From Paraflavitalea sp966211765 (GTDB lineage: Bacteria; Bacteroidota; Bacteroidia; Chitinophagales; Chitinophagaceae), in the NCBI GenBank assembly GCA_966211765.1, contig CBIHOV010000020.1:1-64000 (forward strand): a stretch of 64,000 nucleotides of DNA. Direction: 5' to 3'. Positions 60,172-64,000 of this stretch are shown one piece after another. Position numbers and translations under genes: made by a program. Position 1 is the stretch's first letter. Every line of letters begins with the position of its first letter. The notes below the pieces were generated by a model, which saw only the letters and a list, made by a program, of their open reading frames with translations, was not told where the DNA came from and searched no databases.

Positions 60172-60684
60172 ATGAATGGACTCCCCCTGCGCTGGAAATT
60201 ATTCCGCATAATGTGTATTCTTCAACTGATCATGGTATTGTATTCCCTGGTGATGCATGGCATTCGTTTGTTCAATAGCAATAATTTCTGGGGCGATCTG
60301 ATCGGTGTGATCAGTTATGCACTGGTCTTTTTATTCCTTTGCCAGGGCTTGTCCATATTGAGCGATAATTATCCCGACACACCGCTCACTGTATCCCAAA
60401 AGCGACGATTCAATCTGCTGTTTCTGGTAAACTTTATTTTAATTGCTTTCCTGTTTGCCAAAACGGTACATGTATGGCGGATCATTCCATTTATCAATAT
60501 GGCCAGTATTATGAGGGGCAATCTATTGTTCAACCTGCTGTTCTTTATATTTCAATCGATCGTCGTTTTTATATTCCACCTTATATTTTTATTTGGCATG
60601 TACCGCCTGCGGCAGTTAATCTACCAAAATACCGTTACGGGTTGGTATCAGCAATTTGATGGACAAGACTCCCAGCAACCTTAA
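60172..60684 (+). CDS. Four-span membrane protein of unknown function
   Basis: 170 residues from the ATG at 60172; the open frame reaches a TTG at 60163. Four hydrophobic segments (about 10-30, 43-63, 82-102 and 118-143) are joined by short basic loops. I do not recognise the family; the layout resembles small DUF2975/DUF2569-like integral membrane proteins. It lies between a GNAT gene and an esterase-like lipoprotein gene on the same strand, without overlap. Confidence 0.7.
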   Translation: MNGLPLRWKLFRIMCILQLIMVLYSLVMHGIRLFNSNNFWGDLIGVISYALVFLFLCQGLSILSDNYPDTPLTVSQKRRFNLLFLVNFILIAFLFAKTVHVWRIIPFINMASIMRGNLLFNLLFFIFQSIVVFIFHLIFLFGMYRLRQLIYQNTVTGWYQQFDGQDSQQP

Positions 60685-60739
60685 CAGATCTTTGATCTTC
60701 GTTCACTAAATTGTTACCAAATCAATCGCCTGCGGGCCG

Positions 60740-60747
60740 TACATTTG
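60740..60747 (+). promoter_or_regulatory. -7 box of the esterase-like lipoprotein gene
   Basis: TACATTTG matches TAnnTTTG exactly and ends 3 nt before the ATG at 60751. Confidence 0.6.
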
Positions 60748-60750
60748 ATT

Positions 60751-61596
60751 ATGCAAAAACTCCTGCTCCTTTTAACCCTTACCATTTGCTTAGTTGGCTG
60801 TAAGAAGGAAATTGTCAAAGATTCGGACTATGAAAAAAAGACCAATATTGCTTATGGGGCCGATGCCCAACAGGTGTTGGATCTATACCTGCCTGCTGAT
60901 GGCAATGCGGGTAGTACCAAATTAATGATCCTGATCCATGGAGGCGCCTGGGCCGATGGAGACAAAGCTGATTTCGACATTTATATCACTGAGTTAAAAC
61001 GTCGTTTGCCGGATTATGCTTTTGCGAATATCAATTACCGGTTATATACTTCTAATGGTCAGAATAAGTTTCCCGCCCAGGAAGAGGATGTAAAAGCTGC
61101 GGTAAGCTTCCTTATGAATAAATCAGGGGACTATAAATATTCTAAAAACTTCATACTGCTGGGCGCCAGTGCCGGCGGCCACCTGGCGCTGCTGCAGGGT
61201 TATAAGTACGCCAATATAGCCAATCCCAAAGCCATCATCTCCTTTTTTGGACCTACAGACTTTACGGACCTTTATACGCACCCTGGTATGCCGATCGTGC
61301 CGGCCCTGCTGGCCACCATTATAGGCGCCACACCTACGCAGAATGCAGCGCTCTATGAATCTTACAGCCCCATCCATTTTGTAACGGCCCAATCGCCTCA
61401 TACGCTCCTGTTGCAGGGGGGCAAAGATGAACTGGTACCTGTGGCGCAGGCTACCCGCCTTATTGCCAAGCTCAATGGAGCAGGGGTGATCAACGAATAC
61501 ATTTATTATCCCACTGAAGGCCATTCCTGGACAGGCGCCAACCTGGACGATTCTTTTAACAAAGTAGAAGCCTTCATCCGGAAGCACGTGCCTTAA
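60751..61596 (+). CDS. Esterase-like alpha/beta hydrolase lipoprotein
   Basis: 281 residues from the ATG at 60751 (a TTG six bases upstream is covered by the promoter). Lipoprotein signal ends CLVGC (Cys 17). Fold: oxyanion HGGAWADGDK (about residue 69), nucleophile GASAGGHLALLQG (Ser about 144), acid in LLQGGKDELVPVAQ and His in TEGHSWTGANL. This is the BD-FAE/carboxylesterase-like build, often deacylating sugars; the substrate is unknown. Confidence 0.9.
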   Translation: MQKLLLLLTLTICLVGCKKEIVKDSDYEKKTNIAYGADAQQVLDLYLPADGNAGSTKLMILIHGGAWADGDKADFDIYITELKRRLPDYAFANINYRLYTSNGQNKFPAQEEDVKAAVSFLMNKSGDYKYSKNFILLGASAGGHLALLQGYKYANIANPKAIISFFGPTDFTDLYTHPGMPIVPALLATIIGATPTQNAALYESYSPIHFVTAQSPHTLLLQGGKDELVPVAQATRLIAKLNGAGVINEYIYYPTEGHSWTGANLDDSFNKVEAFIRKHVP

Positions 61597-61635
61597 TTAT
61601 ATTGCCCGGTTTTTGATTTTCCTTACCTTGTCGGC

Positions 61636-62916
61636 ATGAAAAACACATTGCCGCCATTGGCAGAGAGAATGCGTCCTGAGACGCTGGAAGACCTGGTGGG
61701 ACAAGCGCATCTTGCCGGCAAAGGAAGCATCTTACGTACTGCTATTGAACAGGGTAAAGTGCCCTCCATGATCCTGTGGGGGCCACCGGGAACGGGCAAA
61801 ACTACCATCGCCAATATTATAGCCCATACATTACAAGCCCCCTTTTTTACGCTCAGCGCCATTAGCTCGGGTGTAAAAGATGTGCGGGAGGCTATTGAAA
61901 CTGCCAAGACGATACAGAAGGGTATTCTATTCATAGACGAGATCCATCGTTTCAACAAAGGCCAACAGGATGCACTGTTGGGCGCCGTGGAAAAGGGCAT
62001 TGTGACGCTGATAGGCGCCACCACAGAAAACCCTTCTTTTGAAGTGAACAGTGCCTTGCTGAGCAGGTGCCAGGTATATGTATTGAAATCGCTGGAGGAA
62101 AAAGACCTGGTGCAATTGCTGCAGCAGGCCATGGAAAGGGATGTAGTGATATCGACTAAAAAGATCGAGCTGAAGGAAACGGAAGCACTGATCAATATTT
62201 CAGGTGGAGATGCCCGAAAATTACTGAACCTGTTCGAACTGGTGGTGGATACGCTCAGCACCTCTTCAGAAAACAAACCGATCGTTATTACAGATGAGCA
62301 GGTGATGAGTATTGCACAACAGCGTATAGCCTTGTACGATAAGAGTGGTGAGCAACATTATGATATCATTTCTGCCTTTATTAAATCCATCCGGGGCAGC
62401 GACCCCAATGGCGCTGTATATTGGCTGGCCCGCATGATTGAAGGTGGTGAAGATGTAAAATTTATTGCACGCAGGCTGGTGATACTGGCCAGTGAGGATA
62501 TTGGCAATGCCAACCCTACGGCGTTGGTGATGGCCAACACTACTTTCGACGCAGTGGCTAAAATAGGATACCCTGAAGCAAGGATCATTTTGTCGCAATG
62601 TGTGGTATACCTGGCAGCATCGGCCAAAAGCAACGCTTCTTATATGGCTATTAATGCCGCATTGGCTGCTGTGCAGCAACATGGAGATCTGCCAGTACCC
62701 TTGCATATCAGGAATGCGCCTACCAGGCTCATGAAGAATATGGGCTATGGCAAAAACTATCAGTACTCGCATAGTTATGACAACAACTTCTCCGCACAGG
62801 AATACCTGCCGTCCAATATTGCCGGCAGCAAATTTTATGACCCCGGTAAAAATGCCCGGGAAGAAGAATTGCGCCGCTACCTGAAAAACCTATGGGGAGA
62901 TAAATATGGGTATTAG
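61636..62916 (+). CDS. rarA: Replication-associated recombination protein A (RarA/MgsA)
   Basis: 426 residues. A AAA+ ATPase acting at stalled replication forks. Walker A GPPGTGKTTI (about residues 51-60), Walker B ILFIDEIHRFNKGQQDALL, sensor-1 TLIGATTENPSF and the arginine finger region LLSRCQVYVL are visible, then the C-terminal tetramerisation domain (HYDIISAFIKSIRGSDPNGAVYWLARMIEGGED in pieces). The TAG stop codon lies inside a 7-bp repeat array. Confidence 0.97.
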   Translation: MKNTLPPLAERMRPETLEDLVGQAHLAGKGSILRTAIEQGKVPSMILWGPPGTGKTTIANIIAHTLQAPFFTLSAISSGVKDVREAIETAKTIQKGILFIDEIHRFNKGQQDALLGAVEKGIVTLIGATTENPSFEVNSALLSRCQVYVLKSLEEKDLVQLLQQAMERDVVISTKKIELKETEALINISGGDARKLLNLFELVVDTLSTSSENKPIVITDEQVMSIAQQRIALYDKSGEQHYDIISAFIKSIRGSDPNGAVYWLARMIEGGEDVKFIARRLVILASEDIGNANPTALVMANTTFDAVAKIGYPEARIILSQCVVYLAASAKSNASYMAINAALAAVQQHGDLPVPLHIRNAPTRLMKNMGYGKNYQYSHSYDNNFSAQEYLPSNIAGSKFYDPGKNAREEELRRYLKNLWGDKYGY

Positions 62917-62954
62917 CAGTTAGCTTTTAGGAGTTAGGTATTAGCCTTTAGCGC
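62913..62954. repeat. Heptamer repeat array at the end of rarA
   Basis: Six consecutive 7-bp units, each starting TTAG, at 62913, 62920, 62927, 62934, 62941 and 62948 (pattern TTAG[C/G]nn). The rarA stop codon TAG is part of the first unit. Confidence 0.75.
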
Positions 62955-63079
62955 TCAGGCTTTGACGACCTGATGCATTTAACTCAATAAACAGTAAATC
63001 CATACAGTAATTCAGGCATTTGACTCATTGCAGAGTGTCTTTTATTGACAAGTTTATTAACTTTAGTTCCATTACACTT

Positions 63080-63541
63080 ATGAATACCACAATTACCTGG
63101 ACCTGCAAACCATTTGCTGAATTGACCGTACAAGAGCTCTATGCTTCGCTTCAATTGCGCAGCGAAGTATTTGTAGTGGAACAAAATTGTGTATTCCTGG
63201 ATACAGATGACAAGGATCAATATTCCTGGCATTTGATGGGTTGGCACAATAATCTGTTGGTTGCTTATACACGGCTGGTACCGGCTGGTATTTCTTTTAC
63301 AGAAGTCTCTATCGGGCGGGTTGTTACTTCTCCCAAAATGAGAAAGTCAGGTGCAGGACGATTATTGATGAAAAAATCTATAGAAACTACTTATCGTATT
63401 TTTGGCAATACTCCTATTCGCATCGGCGCGCAACTCTATCTCAAGAACTTTTATGAATCCTTTGGTTTTCAACAGTCCAGCGAAGTTTATTTAGAAGATG
63501 GCATTGAACATATCGAAATGTTACTAGCTGAATTATCCTGA
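63080..63541 (+). CDS. ElaA-like GNAT-family protein
   Basis: 153 residues from the ATG at 63080, chosen because ElaA homologues begin near TWTCKPFAELTVQELYASLQLR; the open frame reaches 63020 with no conserved residues. The typical ElaA segments LRSEVFVVEQNCVFLDTDDKDQ, HLMGWHNNLLVAYTRLVP and the acetyl-CoA loop KMRKSGAGRLLM are present. Acceptor unknown. A TAACTTTA -7-like element is at 63058-63065. Confidence 0.92.
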   Translation: MNTTITWTCKPFAELTVQELYASLQLRSEVFVVEQNCVFLDTDDKDQYSWHLMGWHNNLLVAYTRLVPAGISFTEVSIGRVVTSPKMRKSGAGRLLMKKSIETTYRIFGNTPIRIGAQLYLKNFYESFGFQQSSEVYLEDGIEHIEMLLAELS

Positions 63542-63691
63542 TTTATGCTATAGTAAAACTCCTATACACCATTTATTTTTTCCACACCGCACACAAAAAG
63601 AAATATTTCTGCGTTTTCTTGTAAGGAAACTCAGCGGCTATTATTTTAGTCGCTGGATCCTAGACCATCTGAAAACTAAATCTGATATTCC

Positions 63692-64000
63692 ATGAAACAG
63701 TATCTACACGCTTCTGTGCGGAAGTGTTGTGCGCTAACGCTTATTATCCTGTCCGCAAACATTTCTTCGTTTAGTCAAATGGGTGAAAATTCATCCTATT
63801 GGGAAATAGGAATGACGTTGGGGCCCGGCAACTTCCTGGGTGACCTGGGAGGTACGCAAGGTAAGGGTACCACGTTCCTCAAAGACAATAACTTCCCGAA
63901 AACAAAACTTCATTTTGGCGCCTATCTTGGTTATCAATATAAGCAAGCAGTAGGATTACGCTTTGCTTTAAATTTTGGTACACTGGAAGGTGATGACGCC
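63692..64000 (+). CDS. PorG-like (DUF6089) outer-membrane protein, N-terminal part
   Basis: Runs off the right edge; 103 residues visible. A signal peptide (ending SSFSQ, about residue 29) leads into WEIGMTLGPGNFLGDLGGTQGKG and FGAYLGYQYKQAVGLRFALNFG, the opening strands of a barrel of the PorG/DUF6089 kind. PorG is part of the type IX secretion envelope complex, but related barrels have other roles, and the end of this gene is not visible. It lies 150 bp after the ElaA-like gene. Confidence 0.65.
   Translation, partial: MKQYLHASVRKCCALTLIILSANISSFSQMGENSSYWEIGMTLGPGNFLGDLGGTQGKGTTFLKDNNFPKTKLHFGAYLGYQYKQAVGLRFALNFGTLEGDDA

Overview
The window looks like a chromosomal segment of a Bacteroidota bacterium, most likely family Chitinophagaceae or a close relative. 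Signs are three tandem SusC/SusD outer-membrane uptake pairs, a 2401-residue SprA (type IX secretion translocon), two secreted proteins with type IX sorting domains, a PorE-like and a PorG-like protein, the futalosine route to menaquinone, and promoters of the Bacteroidota type (TAnnTTTG at -7) lying almost on top of start codons. I see no rRNA, tRNA, CRISPR array, insertion sequence or prophage gene. Most of the window is ordinary core chromosome. The accessory part is the Sus region, and the least explained DNA is between genes.

Layout. 1-3.2 kb: a cut-off FAH-family gene, then prs - rplY(L25) - pth on the minus strand and a small membrane protein. 3.4-4.4 kb: radC and a DUF3467 gene, convergent. 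4.5-20.4 kb: three SusC/SusD loci, all on the minus strand, each closed by its own hairpin terminator; the middle one also carries a DUF1735-type surface lipoprotein. 20.8-23.7 kb: a two-gene unit of outer-membrane barrels, one with tandem helix-hairpin-helix motifs. 23.8-29.5 kb: folD, queE, a PorE-like OmpA protein, dprA and a collagen-like lipoprotein. 29.7-37.8 kb: guaB, an Lnb/DUF4105 membrane protein, an alpha/beta hydrolase, an 888-residue type IX cargo protein, a short-chain dehydrogenase and a small secreted protein. 37.9-46.4 kb: a barrel protein, sprA and ruvA. 46.8-50.6 kb: fabH, a PLP-dependent gamma-lyase family enzyme, a GNAT acetyltransferase and fabD. 50.8-54 kb: folE with two adjacent PTPS/QueD paralogues, then mqnB-mqnD. 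54-57 kb: photolyase, class IV aminotransferase and an orphan response regulator. 57.1-58.1 kb: about 1 kb without a convincing protein gene but with a promoter, a terminator and several strong helices. 58-64 kb: a type IX cargo protein, two acetyltransferases, a small membrane protein, an esterase-like lipoprotein, rarA and the start of a PorG-like barrel gene.

How genes work together. prs, guaB, folD and folE supply nucleotide and folate/pterin metabolism. folE plus the two PTPS paralogues form a pterin cluster, and QueE, encoded 26 kb away, would use the QueD product in 7-deazaguanine synthesis. fabH and fabD start and feed fatty-acid synthesis. mqnB and mqnD are two steps of futalosine-dependent menaquinone synthesis. 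sprA, the PorE-like gene, the PorG-like gene and the two cargo genes are parts of, or clients of, type IX secretion, but they are not in one operon.

The best leads for something undescribed are non-coding: a helically phased array of TTAA[C/T] motifs upstream of the third SusC gene; a hairpin at the same offset inside the coding start of all three susC genes, with one compensatory base-pair change; the promoter-to-terminator non-coding unit at 57.3-57.7 kb and the helix-rich block after it; nested perfect inverted repeats between folD and queE; and exact 7-bp-period repeats at gene ends. All were read by eye, without alignment or folding software.
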